From JABJGO01 sp963921245 (GTDB lineage: Bacteria; Pseudomonadota; Alphaproteobacteria; Rhodospirillales; Casp-alpha2), in assembly GCA_963921245.4 (NCBI GenBank), contig CAWUEY030000001.1:1302001-1366000 (forward strand): a stretch of 64,000 nt of DNA, given 5' to 3'. The position numbers were made by a program, and so were the translations under genes. Positions 16,454-23,871 of this stretch are shown here, one piece after another; the first letter of the stretch is position 1; each line of letters starts with the position of its first letter. The notes under the pieces were generated by a model. The model was not told where the DNA came from and ran no database searches. It saw only the letters and a program-made list of their open reading frames with translations.

Positions 16454-18451
16454 ATGATACAGAAAATTCTGATTGCCAATCGCGGGGAAATCGCCTGTCG
16501 GATTATCAAAACCGCCAAAAAAATGGAGATCAAGACGGTCGCCGTCTATTCGGAAGCGGACAGACTGGCCCTGCATGTGGATATGGCCGACGAGGCGGTC
16601 TGTATCGGCCCGGCACCATCGTCGGAGAGTTATCTGGTGCAGAAAAACATCCTGCAGGCCATACGCGATACCAGGGCCGATGCCGTGCATCCGGGCTATG
16701 GGTTTTTGTCTGAAAATGCCGCCTTCGCGCGGGCGCTGGCAAGGGAAAAGGTCGCCTTTATCGGACCCAGGCCGAGGGCGATTATGGCCATGGGCGACAA
16801 GATTGAGTCCAAAAAACTGGCCGCCAAAGCCGGTGTGAATACGGTTCCCGGTCACCCGGAGGCTATCAGGAATGCGAAAGAAGCGCTCACGCTCGCCGGA
16901 AAAATCGGTTATCCGGTGATGCTGAAAGCCTCTGCCGGTGGTGGCGGCAAGGGCATGCGTATCGCCTATAACGACGAGGAATGCCGGGACGGTTTTGAGC
17001 GCGCAACCAGCGAGGCCAAATCGAGTTTTGGTGACGACCGGGTGTTTATGGAAAAATTTATCGAGGAACCCCGCCATATCGAAATTCAGGTTCTCGGCGA
17101 CTCCTTTGGTAATGTAATCTATCTGGGTGAGCGGGAGTGCTCTATCCAGCGCCGTCATCAGAAGGTCATCGAGGAAGCCCCAAGCCCGTTTATCGATGAG
17201 GAAACCCGCAAAGCCATGGGTGAGCAGGCCGTGGCGCTTTCCAAAGCCGTGAAGTATCAGAGCGCCGGAACCGTGGAGTTTATCGTCGACAAGGACAGGA
17301 ATTTCTATTTCCTGGAAATGAACACACGCCTGCAGGTTGAGCATCCGGTAACAGAACTGATCACTGGCCTCGATCTGGTGGAACAGATGATCCGGGTGGC
17401 TGATGGCAAGAAGCTCTCCATCAAACAGAGCGACGTGAAGCTGAACGGCTGGGCCGTGGAGGCCCGGGTTTATGCGGAGGACCCGTTTCGCAACTTTCTG
17501 CCGTCCATCGGGCGGTTGTCACGGTATCTCTCGCCGGAGCGGGTTTCCGAACCCGATGTCATCGTGCGGGTGGATACAGGCGTCTATGAAGGTGGCGAGA
17601 TTTCCATGTTCTATGATCCCATGATTGCCAAGCTGGTAACCTGGGGGCGGGACCGGGGCGCGGCCATCCGGGCCATGCGTGAGGCGCTCGACGGGTACTA
17701 TATCCGTGGTGTTTCGCATAACGTACCGTTCCTGGCCGCGCTTATGGCCCATGATCGCTTCGTTTCCGGGCACATCACCACCAACTTTATCGCCGAGGAA
17801 TATCCCGGCGGCTTCAACCCGTCCGACAGCAAACAGGACAATCCGCATATTCTGCACGCTATCGGCGCCGTGATGCACGACGTCTATCAGCGCCGCGCCG
17901 CCATGATCAGTGGTCAACTGGCCGGGCATGGGCGCAGCGTATCGCGGGAGTGGGTTGTGGTCCTTGGGGACGACCGGTTCCCGGTAGAGGTCCGCCCCTC
18001 GGACAATGGATACATGGTGGTCCATGACGACGGCGAGATTGCCATCGAAACCGACTGGAACATTGCCGAGCCCCTGTTCGTGGCCCGTATCAACGGCACC
18101 GATATGTGCTTTCAGGTGGAACGTATCGGCGTGGCCTATCGTGTCGCCCAGGGCGGTGCCCAGGCCGAGGTCATGGTCCTGAACCCCAAAACCGCCGGGT
18201 TGCAAAGCCTGATGCCGCTCAAAGCGGCACCGGATACGTCCAAGATGTTGCTCTCACCCATGCCGGGGCTGTTGGTGTCTCTGGCGGTTACACCGGGACA
18301 GGACGTCAAATCCGGTGAGGTTCTGGCCGTCATCGAAGCCATGAAAATGGAAAATGTCATGCGCGCCGAAAAGGACTGTGTGGTCGATACCATTGACGTG
18401 AAACCGGGAGACAGTCTGGCCGTCGATCAGGTCATCATGACATTTGCTTAA
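16454..18451 (+). CDS. pccA: Propionyl-CoA carboxylase alpha subunit (biotin carboxylase + BCCP)
   Basis: The alpha subunit carboxylates its own biotin with ATP and bicarbonate. The 665-residue product has the biotin carboxylase domain (about 1-445) with IANRGEIACRIIKTA, the glycine-rich ATP-grasp loop AGGGGKGMRIA, and EMNTRLQVEHPVTE; a BT-like linker; and a C-terminal biotinyl domain with EAMKMEN, the biotin lysine being about Lys631. With PccB it starts the methylmalonyl-CoA route for propionate and odd-chain acids; the mutase is outside this window. Confidence 0.96.
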   Translation: MIQKILIANRGEIACRIIKTAKKMEIKTVAVYSEADRLALHVDMADEAVCIGPAPSSESYLVQKNILQAIRDTRADAVHPGYGFLSENAAFARALAREKVAFIGPRPRAIMAMGDKIESKKLAAKAGVNTVPGHPEAIRNAKEALTLAGKIGYPVMLKASAGGGGKGMRIAYNDEECRDGFERATSEAKSSFGDDRVFMEKFIEEPRHIEIQVLGDSFGNVIYLGERECSIQRRHQKVIEEAPSPFIDEETRKAMGEQAVALSKAVKYQSAGTVEFIVDKDRNFYFLEMNTRLQVEHPVTELITGLDLVEQMIRVADGKKLSIKQSDVKLNGWAVEARVYAEDPFRNFLPSIGRLSRYLSPERVSEPDVIVRVDTGVYEGGEISMFYDPMIAKLVTWGRDRGAAIRAMREALDGYYIRGVSHNVPFLAALMAHDRFVSGHITTNFIAEEYPGGFNPSDSKQDNPHILHAIGAVMHDVYQRRAAMISGQLAGHGRSVSREWVVVLGDDRFPVEVRPSDNGYMVVHDDGEIAIETDWNIAEPLFVARINGTDMCFQVERIGVAYRVAQGGAQAEVMVLNPKTAGLQSLMPLKAAPDTSKMLLSPMPGLLVSLAVTPGQDVKSGEVLAVIEAMKMENVMRAEKDCVVDTIDVKPGDSLAVDQVIMTFA

Positions 18452-18485
18452 CCGGGCGGCGGATTGGTTCCAGGGGTGCCGAGCG

Positions 18486-18797
18486 ATGGAAACACCCACA
18501 ATTGACACAAAATGTGTTCAGGTCCGGATTTCCGGACGGGTGCAAGGCGTATGGTTTCGCGGCTGGACGCGGGAACAGGCGCTCTTGCTTGGGCTTTCGG
18601 GGTGGGTTCGTAACCGCCGCGATGGCACGGTTGAGGTGGTTTTTCTGGGGCAGGCCAAGGATGTTGACCATATGATCAAACTGTGCCGGACGGGGCCAAG
18701 CATGGCCCGTGTCGATACGGTGGAGGTGACACTCGTCGAGGCCGAGGCGGTTGCGGTTTCGCCAAGCAGTGGCTTTTATCAGCAACCTAGCTGTTAA
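18486..18797 (+). CDS. acyP: Acylphosphatase
   Basis: Acylphosphatase hydrolyses the carboxyl-phosphate bond of small acylphosphates. The 103-residue product contains VQVRISGRVQGVWFRGWTREQA, with the catalytic Arg in GRVQGVWFR, and LSGWVRNRRDGTVEVVFLG with the conserved Asn. ATG 18486 is chosen over an upstream TTG because it is closest to the family N-terminus. It lies 34 bases after pccA and overlaps or abuts the next gene (TAATG at 18795), suggesting co-transcription. Confidence 0.92.
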   Translation: METPTIDTKCVQVRISGRVQGVWFRGWTREQALLLGLSGWVRNRRDGTVEVVFLGQAKDVDHMIKLCRTGPSMARVDTVEVTLVEAEAVAVSPSSGFYQQPSC

Positions 18798-18814
18798 TGG
18801 AGCACGGGAGACAG

Positions 18815-20137
18815 ATGAACGCGCCCTTCAATTTGCCGAAAAGCGCCGATGTGATCATCGTCGGTGGCGGTATTGTCGGGTGCTCTATCGCCTATTACCT
18901 GTGCAAACGGGGAATGAAACCATTGGTTCTGGAAAAGAACCACAAGGTTGCCTGGGAACAGTCGGGACGGAACTGGGGGTTTGTGCGTCAACTGGGCCGC
19001 GACCCGCTGGAACTGCCCATGATGATCCGCTCAAACCGGTTATGGTGTGGCCTGGAAAAGGAACTGGGCCAGCCCATGGGCTGGCAACAGCATGGTATTC
19101 TCGGCATGACCGACGATAACGCCGTTGTTGCCCATTATGAGGAATGGCAGGATATCGCTCGACAGCACGATGTGGAGACAAAGGTTCTGAGCGGGGCCGA
19201 GGTGGCCGCCCTTGCGCCCGGTATGAACAGGAACTGGTCCGCCGGCGTGTATGTGCCAAACGACGGTAACGCGGACCCGGAACTGGCCACGGCTGCCATC
19301 GCCAGCGGTGTGGTTCGTGACGGGGGAGCAATCGTCACCAACTGTGCCGTGGTTGATGTGGAACACAACGGCGGGCGGATAACCGGCGTCGTCGCCGAAC
19401 ACGAAAACACGCGACACACCGTCAAGAGCTCGCTGGTGGTTTGCGCCGCAGGGGCGTGGAGCTCGACCATTGCCGATTGGCTGGGGATTTCATTGCCACA
19501 GCTTCGCCTCCGGGCCACGGTCGCGCGAACGGAAACCCTGGAACGCACCCTGATCCCTGCGAGCTGGACCCCCACCATGGGTTTTGTTCAACGCTGGGAC
19601 GGTTGTTTCAATCTGGCCGCTCTCGATATTAGCGATCACGATATCCGGGTCAGTGACGTCAAACAGGCGCGTTACTTCCTGCGTGATTACCGGGAAAACC
19701 GCTCGCGGGTTCAGCTCAGGCTGGGCGGGGCCTTTTTCCGTGATCTTTGGGGGCGTCTGCCGGGCACGGAGGGACAGGCCGATCCCCTGCACCGGGCGCG
19801 TATTGGCAATCCGCGGCCCAATCCGCGCCGCGTCAACGATACCCTCAAGGAACTGCGCGCGCTGTATCCCCAATTCCGCGACGTGGCCCTTAAAAAAGCC
19901 TGGGCCGGATACATCGAAATCACGCCCGATATGTTGCCGGTGATTGAAGCGGGTGCCGGACCGGACGGTTTTGTGATTGTCACGGGTCTGAGCGGGCATG
20001 GCTTCGGGATCGGTCCCGGCGTCGGGGAAACCGTTGCCGATCTGGTGGCGGGGCGGAAGACCGGCATTGATCTCTCTCCATTTCGCCTCGGGCGGTTTGA
20101 AGACGGCACCTGGTCGGCACCCTATAATTTGATCTAA
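18815..20137 (+). CDS. FAD-dependent oxidoreductase, D-amino acid/sarcosine oxidase (DAO) family
   Basis: The 440-residue protein has the Rossmann FAD motif VIIVGGGIVGCSIAYYL (about 14-30) followed by the acidic end of strand 2 (VLEK). The conserved GRNWGFVRQLGRDPLELPMM replaces the usual sarcosine oxidase segment and is seen in a group of DAO enzymes of unknown substrate. The C-terminus has VIVTGLSGHGFGIGPGVGE, closing the FAD site. ATG 18815 has GGGAG at a good distance; an ATG at 18797 overlapping the acyP stop is also possible. The substrate (a secondary amine or D-amino acid) cannot be told from sequence. Confidence 0.82.
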   Translation: MNAPFNLPKSADVIIVGGGIVGCSIAYYLCKRGMKPLVLEKNHKVAWEQSGRNWGFVRQLGRDPLELPMMIRSNRLWCGLEKELGQPMGWQQHGILGMTDDNAVVAHYEEWQDIARQHDVETKVLSGAEVAALAPGMNRNWSAGVYVPNDGNADPELATAAIASGVVRDGGAIVTNCAVVDVEHNGGRITGVVAEHENTRHTVKSSLVVCAAGAWSSTIADWLGISLPQLRLRATVARTETLERTLIPASWTPTMGFVQRWDGCFNLAALDISDHDIRVSDVKQARYFLRDYRENRSRVQLRLGGAFFRDLWGRLPGTEGQADPLHRARIGNPRPNPRRVNDTLKELRALYPQFRDVALKKAWAGYIEITPDMLPVIEAGAGPDGFVIVTGLSGHGFGIGPGVGETVADLVAGRKTGIDLSPFRLGRFEDGTWSAPYNLI

Positions 20138-20181
20138 CGGTAGTTAGATACAATCTGATCTAACGAGAGATAGATACAACT
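20130..20181 (+). repeat. Two-copy 26-bp imperfect tandem repeat over a stop codon
   Basis: TGATCTAACG plus about 16 further bases (TAGATACAA) recurs at 20130 and 20156. The first copy contains the TAA stop of the FAD oxidoreductase. No function is evident; it is one of several short tandem repeats in this window. Confidence 0.7.
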
Positions 20182-20289
20182 TGCCCTAATCCTCGCGACA
20201 GCAACCCACGCGGATCCCCGCGATAACAACCGCCGCGGGTTCGCCTTTCCGGTATCAAGCGGATTTATCAGGGGTTGCCCCGTCACAAC

Positions 20290-20988
20290 CTATTTTACAT
20301 CAAAGCACTGAGAAAACGTGGCCAGCAACGCATTGTCCACGTCCGTGGTCGTCGCGGGGATGCCGAGGTCCACCAAGGACGTCACCCCGTGTTCCTCGAT
20401 ACCGCAGGGAACAATCCCCGAATAATGGTCCAAGTCCGGCTCCACATTGATGGAAAGCCCGTGAAACGTCACCCAGCGGCGGATGCGAACCCCGATAGCG
20501 GCAATCTTGTCTTCCTGCCCCGGTCGGTTGTCGTGACGCCCCCGGTCTATCCAGATGCCGACCCGCCCGGCGCGCCGTTCCCCGGTGACGTTGAATTGCG
20601 CCAGTGTGGCAATCACCCAGTCTTCAAGAGCCTTCACGAAAGCCCGTACGTCGCGCCCGCGACGTCTCAGGTCGACCATCACATAGGCAATACGCTGGCC
20701 CGGTCCGTGATAGGTATAGCGCCCGCCGCGGCCGGTCTCGTACACGGGAAACCGGGCGGGGGTGATCAATTCCGCCGGCTCCGCGCTGGTCCCTGCGCTA
20801 TACAGCGGCGGATGCTCCAGCAGCCAGATGCACTCCGCTGCCGTGCCGTCCCTGATGGCGGCGGCGCGGGCTTCCATAAACGCGAGCGCGCGCTCATAGG
20901 CCACCGGATGGTCGGAGAATCTCCATTCCACACCGTCCATGAGGGTGGGTGTTTCCACCGGAGGGCCGTGCGGGCCGACAGATGTCAT
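20290..20988 (-). CDS. lipB: Octanoyl-[acyl-carrier-protein]:protein N-octanoyltransferase
   Basis: LipB moves octanoate from ACP to lipoyl-domain lysines, the first step of lipoate synthesis for pyruvate and 2-oxoglutarate dehydrogenases. The 232-residue product has WLLEHPPLYSAGTSA, GRGGRYTYHGPGQRIAYVM, the catalytic Lys161 in EDKIAAIGVRIRRW and the acyl-accepting Cys195 in GIVPCGIEEHGVTSL. I start at ATG 20988 because the longer frame runs through the tRNA-Leu gene on the other strand and adds unrelated residues. It is monocistronic in this window. Confidence 0.93.
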   Translation of the reverse strand: MTSVGPHGPPVETPTLMDGVEWRFSDHPVAYERALAFMEARAAAIRDGTAAECIWLLEHPPLYSAGTSAEPAELITPARFPVYETGRGGRYTYHGPGQRIAYVMVDLRRRGRDVRAFVKALEDWVIATLAQFNVTGERRAGRVGIWIDRGRHDNRPGQEDKIAAIGVRIRRWVTFHGLSINVEPDLDHYSGIVPCGIEEHGVTSLVDLGIPATTTDVDNALLATFSQCFDVK

Positions 20989-21079
20989 AGAGGCGAAATC
21001 CTTTGCTTGATTGGTCCCGCGGGAATTGCTATCTACGCGCCCATAGAACGGCAATCCCATGATTGTCGCAAGGTGTTTT

Positions 21080-21167
21080 GCGGTCGTGGCGGAACTGGTA
21101 GACGCGCAGCGTTGAGGTCGCTGTGGGATCGTATCCCGTGGAAGTTCGAGTCTTCTCGACCGCACCA
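21080..21167 (+). tRNA. tRNA-Leu (anticodon GAG)
   Basis: A class II tRNA of 88 bases. The acceptor GCGGTCG pairs with CGACCGC and is followed by encoded ACCA. The anticodon arm is CAGCG-TTGAGGT-CGCTG with anticodon GAG, a long variable arm follows (TGGGATCGTATCCCG), and the T arm has GTTCGAGTC. It lies opposite and just upstream of lipB. Confidence 0.95.
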
Positions 21168-21199
21168 CTTTTTCAAAGGCGCGCGCTCATGGACAAAGA

Positions 21200-21226
21200 G
21201 GCGGGCCTTTTGTTTTTGGGCCTGCC
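21200..21226. terminator. Hairpin after tRNA-Leu, weak terminator candidate
   Basis: GGCGGGCC pairs with GGCCTGCC (one G-T pair) around an 11-base T-rich loop. There is no T-run after the stem on either strand, so it may instead be a processing or pause hairpin between tRNA-Leu and the convergent methyltransferase gene. Confidence 0.35.
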
Positions 21227-21343
21227 CCGGATAACGCCTCACATATGCGGCCTTGAGCGCCGACAACGAATTGGAAAGCGGCGCAAAGTTAGAGCCGCCG
21301 CGGCGGTTGCGGGGAAAGTTTCAAGCAGCCCCTGATTCTTCCG

Positions 21344-22492
21344 TCATCTTAAAAATCCCCGTTTCCTATTTTCCCGTCGCAGTCCCGACAGGGTGTAGAC
21401 GTTGCTTTTCAGCTTGTTGCACGGCCCGCACAGCAGGATGCGGTTCGTCACATGATTTATGCCGCCGTCCGAACGCGGAATGTTGTGATCCAGTTCCAGA
21501 TAGCGCGGATCATCAAACGTCCGGTTACAACCCATACAGCGCGGTCCGTGCTGATTGAGCAGGTGCTCATACATTTCGGCCCGCGTCCAGCGCGGGCCAT
21601 CGGGTTCTTTCACCCGCTCCCTGACCCGCAGGAACGGCGCGGCGGCTTCCCCGTCATCGGTGCGTTCCGGCGGGGTGTCGGTGAACGTGATGCTGCCAAA
21701 CAAGCCCGTCGCATCGCTTAGACGTTCTTTCACCAGATCGTGGGCGCCTTTCCATAAGTCTATTCCAACCCATTTACGCTGCAAATGTTCGGCGGCCACC
21801 AGCGTCGTGGCGCAACCTGCGAAAGGGTCTAAAACGATTTCGCCCTCGTTCGATGAAGCTTTGAGAATCCGCTCGTAAAGTTCTATGGGCTTCTGCGTTG
21901 GGTAGCCTAGACGCTCTTTTGCCATATTGTTGATTGTTGGAATATTCCAAACATCAGTGGCACCCTTCATTTGACCTTTGAGCATTTGTGAGGTAGCGGG
22001 AATAAGCGGTTTGTGAAAAACATATTCATCCGTCATTGAATAAAACAGAAGAGTATCATGCTTACGCGAATAAAATCGTTGCGATGAACCGCCAAGGCCA
22101 TAGGCCCACACAATTTCATTCCTGAAATTCCGCCAGCCGAAGATGGCGTCCATGACCGCCTTCAGGTAGTGACTCGCCGTCGGGTCACAGTGCAGATAGA
22201 TTGAGCCGGTCGGCTTGAGCACCCGCCGCATCTCCAGCAACCGCACCGCCATGAAGCACACATACGCCCCCATACCGTCCGAATGGGCATAGCGGGCGCT
22301 CTCTATGGCCTCCATCAACTTCGGATAATCGTCGGTGAGCTGGTCAACCCAGTCCTGATGGACGTCCCGCTCCCAGGACCATCGATCCTGGAACTTTGCC
22401 CCGGCGGCCAAACTATCGGGGGTTGCGTGGAAGTCCCGGCCCTTGTTGAACGGCGGATCGGTGGCGATCAGGTCCACCGATTGCGAATTCAT
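21344..22492 (-). CDS. Beta-class DNA methyltransferase fused to HNH nuclease domain; 5' end separated by repeat-induced frameshift
   Basis: The protein would methylate adenine-N6 or cytosine-N4 in DNA. From the internal ATG at 22492, 382 residues are in frame. Motif IV DPPF is at 12-15 and motif I DPFAGCATT at about 222-230; IV before I marks the beta class, as in type III Mod enzymes. A C-terminal HNH domain (about 318-365) has Cys319/322, LELDH with His336, and Cys355/358, so a self-contained restriction function is possible. The frame stays open upstream to 22633 and encodes TLFHGDNLKFLRA, the expected N-terminal motif, but has no ATG, GTG or TTG start there. The true start is probably beyond the 8-bp repeat, out of frame at nine copies. 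No partner subunit is adjacent. Confidence 0.85.
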   Translation of the reverse strand: MNSQSVDLIATDPPFNKGRDFHATPDSLAAGAKFQDRWSWERDVHQDWVDQLTDDYPKLMEAIESARYAHSDGMGAYVCFMAVRLLEMRRVLKPTGSIYLHCDPTASHYLKAVMDAIFGWRNFRNEIVWAYGLGGSSQRFYSRKHDTLLFYSMTDEYVFHKPLIPATSQMLKGQMKGATDVWNIPTINNMAKERLGYPTQKPIELYERILKASSNEGEIVLDPFAGCATTLVAAEHLQRKWVGIDLWKGAHDLVKERLSDATGLFGSITFTDTPPERTDDGEAAAPFLRVRERVKEPDGPRWTRAEMYEHLLNQHGPRCMGCNRTFDDPRYLELDHNIPRSDGGINHVTNRILLCGPCNKLKSNVYTLSGLRRENRKRGFLR

Positions 22493-22550
22493 GGCTCTCA
22501 GGAACTTTAAATTATCGCCGTGAAACAGGGTGCGATTGGCCCAGTTGGCT

Positions 22551-22679
22551 TCACAGGACTGCCGGACTGCCGGACTGCCGGACTGCCGGACTGCCGGACT
22601 GCCGGACTGCCGGACTGCCGGACTGCCCCTGTTTTATTCTAACCGGTTTCTCGCCGCCCGTCATTGTTGCTCGCACCAT
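22551..22679 (-). CDS. Start module of the methyltransferase, currently terminating after the repeat (OFF state)
   Basis: On the minus strand an ATG at 22679, or a second in frame at 22664 (MTGGEKPVRIKQG), opens a frame that runs through the nine repeats and ends at TGA 22551-22553, directly after them. The distance from this ATG to the enzyme's ATG at 22492 is 187 bases, one more than a multiple of three. Adding one unit (ten copies) or losing two (seven) removes the mismatch and fuses this leader to CEANWANRTLFHGDNLKFL and the enzyme. Shine-Dalgarno support is weak for both ATGs. Confidence 0.6.
   Translation of the reverse strand: MVRATMTGGEKPVRIKQGQSGSPAVRQSGSPAVRQSGSPAVL
22556..22627. 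repeat. Octanucleotide simple-sequence repeat, nine perfect copies of GGACTGCC
   Basis: The 72-base array has nine identical 8-bp units, read as GGCAGTCC on the minus strand. It lies inside the 5' coding region of the methyltransferase. Because 8 is not a multiple of three, gain or loss of one unit changes the frame. No stop codon occurs in the repeat in the two minus-strand frames that matter (encoding QSGSPAVR cycles), as expected for a contingency repeat. Confidence 0.95.
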
Positions 22680-22698
22680 AAAATGGTAGATACAAGAG

Positions 22699-22726
22699 AG
22701 AATAGCGGCAAAAATTATCCCATCAA
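22699..22726 (-). promoter_or_regulatory. Possible promoter of the methyltransferase
   Basis: On the minus strand TTGATG (22726-22721) and TATTCT (22704-22699) are 16 bases apart, about 20 bases upstream of the ATG at 22679. Each box matches four of six consensus positions. Low-strength support. Confidence 0.35.
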
Positions 22727-22804
22727 GTATATAATTCCCTTGGCATATGAGGGCAGGGAGAGTCGCGAGAAAAAGTCTTTTTTCACTTTTTTTGCATTTT
22801 TTCC

Positions 22805-22833
22805 TTGACAGGTGCGTTATTTTGCCCTATGTT
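22805..22833 (+). promoter_or_regulatory. Strong sigma-70 promoter candidate upstream of the glutathione transferase
   Basis: A perfect TTGACA (22805-22810) is followed after 17 bases by TATGTT (22828-22833). It reads toward the glutathione transferase at 23056, leaving a leader of about 215 bases that contains the inverted and direct repeats described next. Confidence 0.55.
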
Positions 22834-22846
22834 GTGCTCAGTGACA

Positions 22847-22969
22847 GGGACAGGTGCGTCCGCACCACACTTCGGGGTTCGCCCGGCAGCACCCTCGCTA
22901 TTCGGGTTCTGTTTGGCAAAACCCTTTGCTATTCGGGGCTGTCCTATCCAACCCGGGCGCACCTGTCCC
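22847..22969. repeat. Structured leader bounded by a 12-bp perfect inverted repeat
   Basis: GGGACAGGTGCG (22847-22858) and its exact complement CGCACCTGTCCC (22958-22969) bracket 99 bases. A further GGTGCG/CGCACC hairpin begins at 22853. Between them two imperfect direct repeats of about 30 bases share GCTATTCGGG. Part of the first arm (GACAGGTGCG) also occurs at the promoter (22807). I see no coding frame here. It could be a small mobile element relic or a folded mRNA leader. Confidence 0.5.
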
Positions 22970-23055
22970 GGTCCCACTTATCCCGGGAAAAGTGTTTTGT
23001 GGTGGGCGTTTTATGGCGGCGGTGAGAGCGACCATACGATCGGTGAGAATAAACC

Positions 23056-23694
23056 ATGTATCAGCTTTACTACGCGCTCAAGAGTGCCTCCATGGGCGTC
23101 CGGGTGATTTTGGAAGAAATCGGTGTACCCTATGAGCTAATCGAAATGGATATCGATCGTTCCGTTCCGCGCCCGCCGGAACATCGGGCCATCAACCCCA
23201 ATGGCTGGGTGCCGGTTCTGGTCTGGGACGACGGTGCCATGTATGAATGCGCGGCCATCACCGTGTTTCTGTGTGATCGCCACCCCGAAGCCGGACTGGC
23301 ACCGGGGCCGAACGACCCGGCGCGCGCGCTCTATCTTCAGACGTTGGTATACTTCTCGAATTCCATCCAGAACGCCTTCCAGCTAACCTACTACCCGGAC
23401 CGGTTTGCCGATACACCGGCGGACGAGGCGGGTGCACAGCGGCGCGGGAACCGGCGACTTCGTGAGACCTGGAACGTGATCAATGATCAGATCAGCGACA
23501 ACGACTGGGTTCTGGGATCGCGGTTCAGCGCCGCCGATATTTATCTGTTCATGCTGACCACCTGGATCTGGAAATCCATCGGCCATCCGGGCGTGGAAGA
23601 CTTCCCCAGTGTCAACCGCATCGCCGACAAGGTATTGCAACGACCGAGCGTGCAGCGGGTGTATGAACCATGGATTGCCGCGAGGGCGTACTGA
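23056..23694 (+). CDS. Glutathione S-transferase
   Basis: The 212-residue cytosolic protein joins glutathione to electrophiles or acts as a thiol isomerase. The thioredoxin-like N-domain (1-80) begins YQLYYALKSASMGVRVILEEIG, with NPNGWVPVLVWDDGAMYECAAIT around the cis-Pro and glutathione gamma-glutamyl site. The all-helical C-domain holds SRFSAADIYLFMLTTWIW, the N-capping box. The ATG follows GAGAATAAACC, a poor Shine-Dalgarno. It stands alone between the methyltransferase and mgtE, with its own promoter candidate. Confidence 0.9.
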   Translation: MYQLYYALKSASMGVRVILEEIGVPYELIEMDIDRSVPRPPEHRAINPNGWVPVLVWDDGAMYECAAITVFLCDRHPEAGLAPGPNDPARALYLQTLVYFSNSIQNAFQLTYYPDRFADTPADEAGAQRRGNRRLRETWNVINDQISDNDWVLGSRFSAADIYLFMLTTWIWKSIGHPGVEDFPSVNRIADKVLQRPSVQRVYEPWIAARAY

Positions 23695-23802
23695 GCAGGT
23701 TTCGGGCTTCGTTCACACGCGGCGGGAATCCACGACGTGGAAACGATCTCGATTGCACGGCCTGATTTGGTCCTTTTGAAATCGCTGTGTCGCGGTAGAC
23801 TG

Positions 23803-23858
23803 GGGCCTAAGAAACAGGGCCTAAGAAACAGGGCCCAGGAAACAGGGCCCAGGAAACA
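23803..23858 (+). repeat. 14-bp tandem repeat, four copies, upstream of mgtE
   Basis: Two copies of GGGCCTAAGAAACA are followed by two of GGGCCCAGGAAACA. The array ends 13 bases before the mgtE ATG at 23872, and GGAG at 23865 provides the Shine-Dalgarno. The last two units add AGGA motifs. The same strand also has an open frame through the repeat from a GTG at 23737, in frame with mgtE. Confidence 0.85.
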
Positions 23859-23871
23859 GGGAACGGAGCGT

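Noticed and set aside
20989..21168. N-terminal extension of LipB
   Set aside because: The open frame continues upstream, but it would be coded by the antisense strand of tRNA-Leu and lacks similarity to the family.
22556..22627. CRISPR-like array
   Set aside because: Units are 8 bases, perfectly tandem and without spacers; no cas genes are in the window. It is a simple-sequence repeat.
22530..22808. Plus-strand ORF through the 8-bp repeat (Cys-Arg-Thr-Ala-Gly-Leu-Pro-Asp cycles)
   Set aside because: It is a by-product of the repeat being open in several frames; the composition is repetitive, no start context or family is seen, and the minus strand holds the conserved methyltransferase.
22847..22969. 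Complete miniature transposon
   Set aside because: The inverted repeats are perfect, but no flanking target duplication was seen and no second copy occurs in this window, so only a structured region is claimed.
21080..23055. Genomic island inserted at tRNA-Leu
   Set aside because: The methyltransferase lies beside a tRNA gene, a common integration site, but no integrase and no duplicated tRNA 3' end were found in the window.
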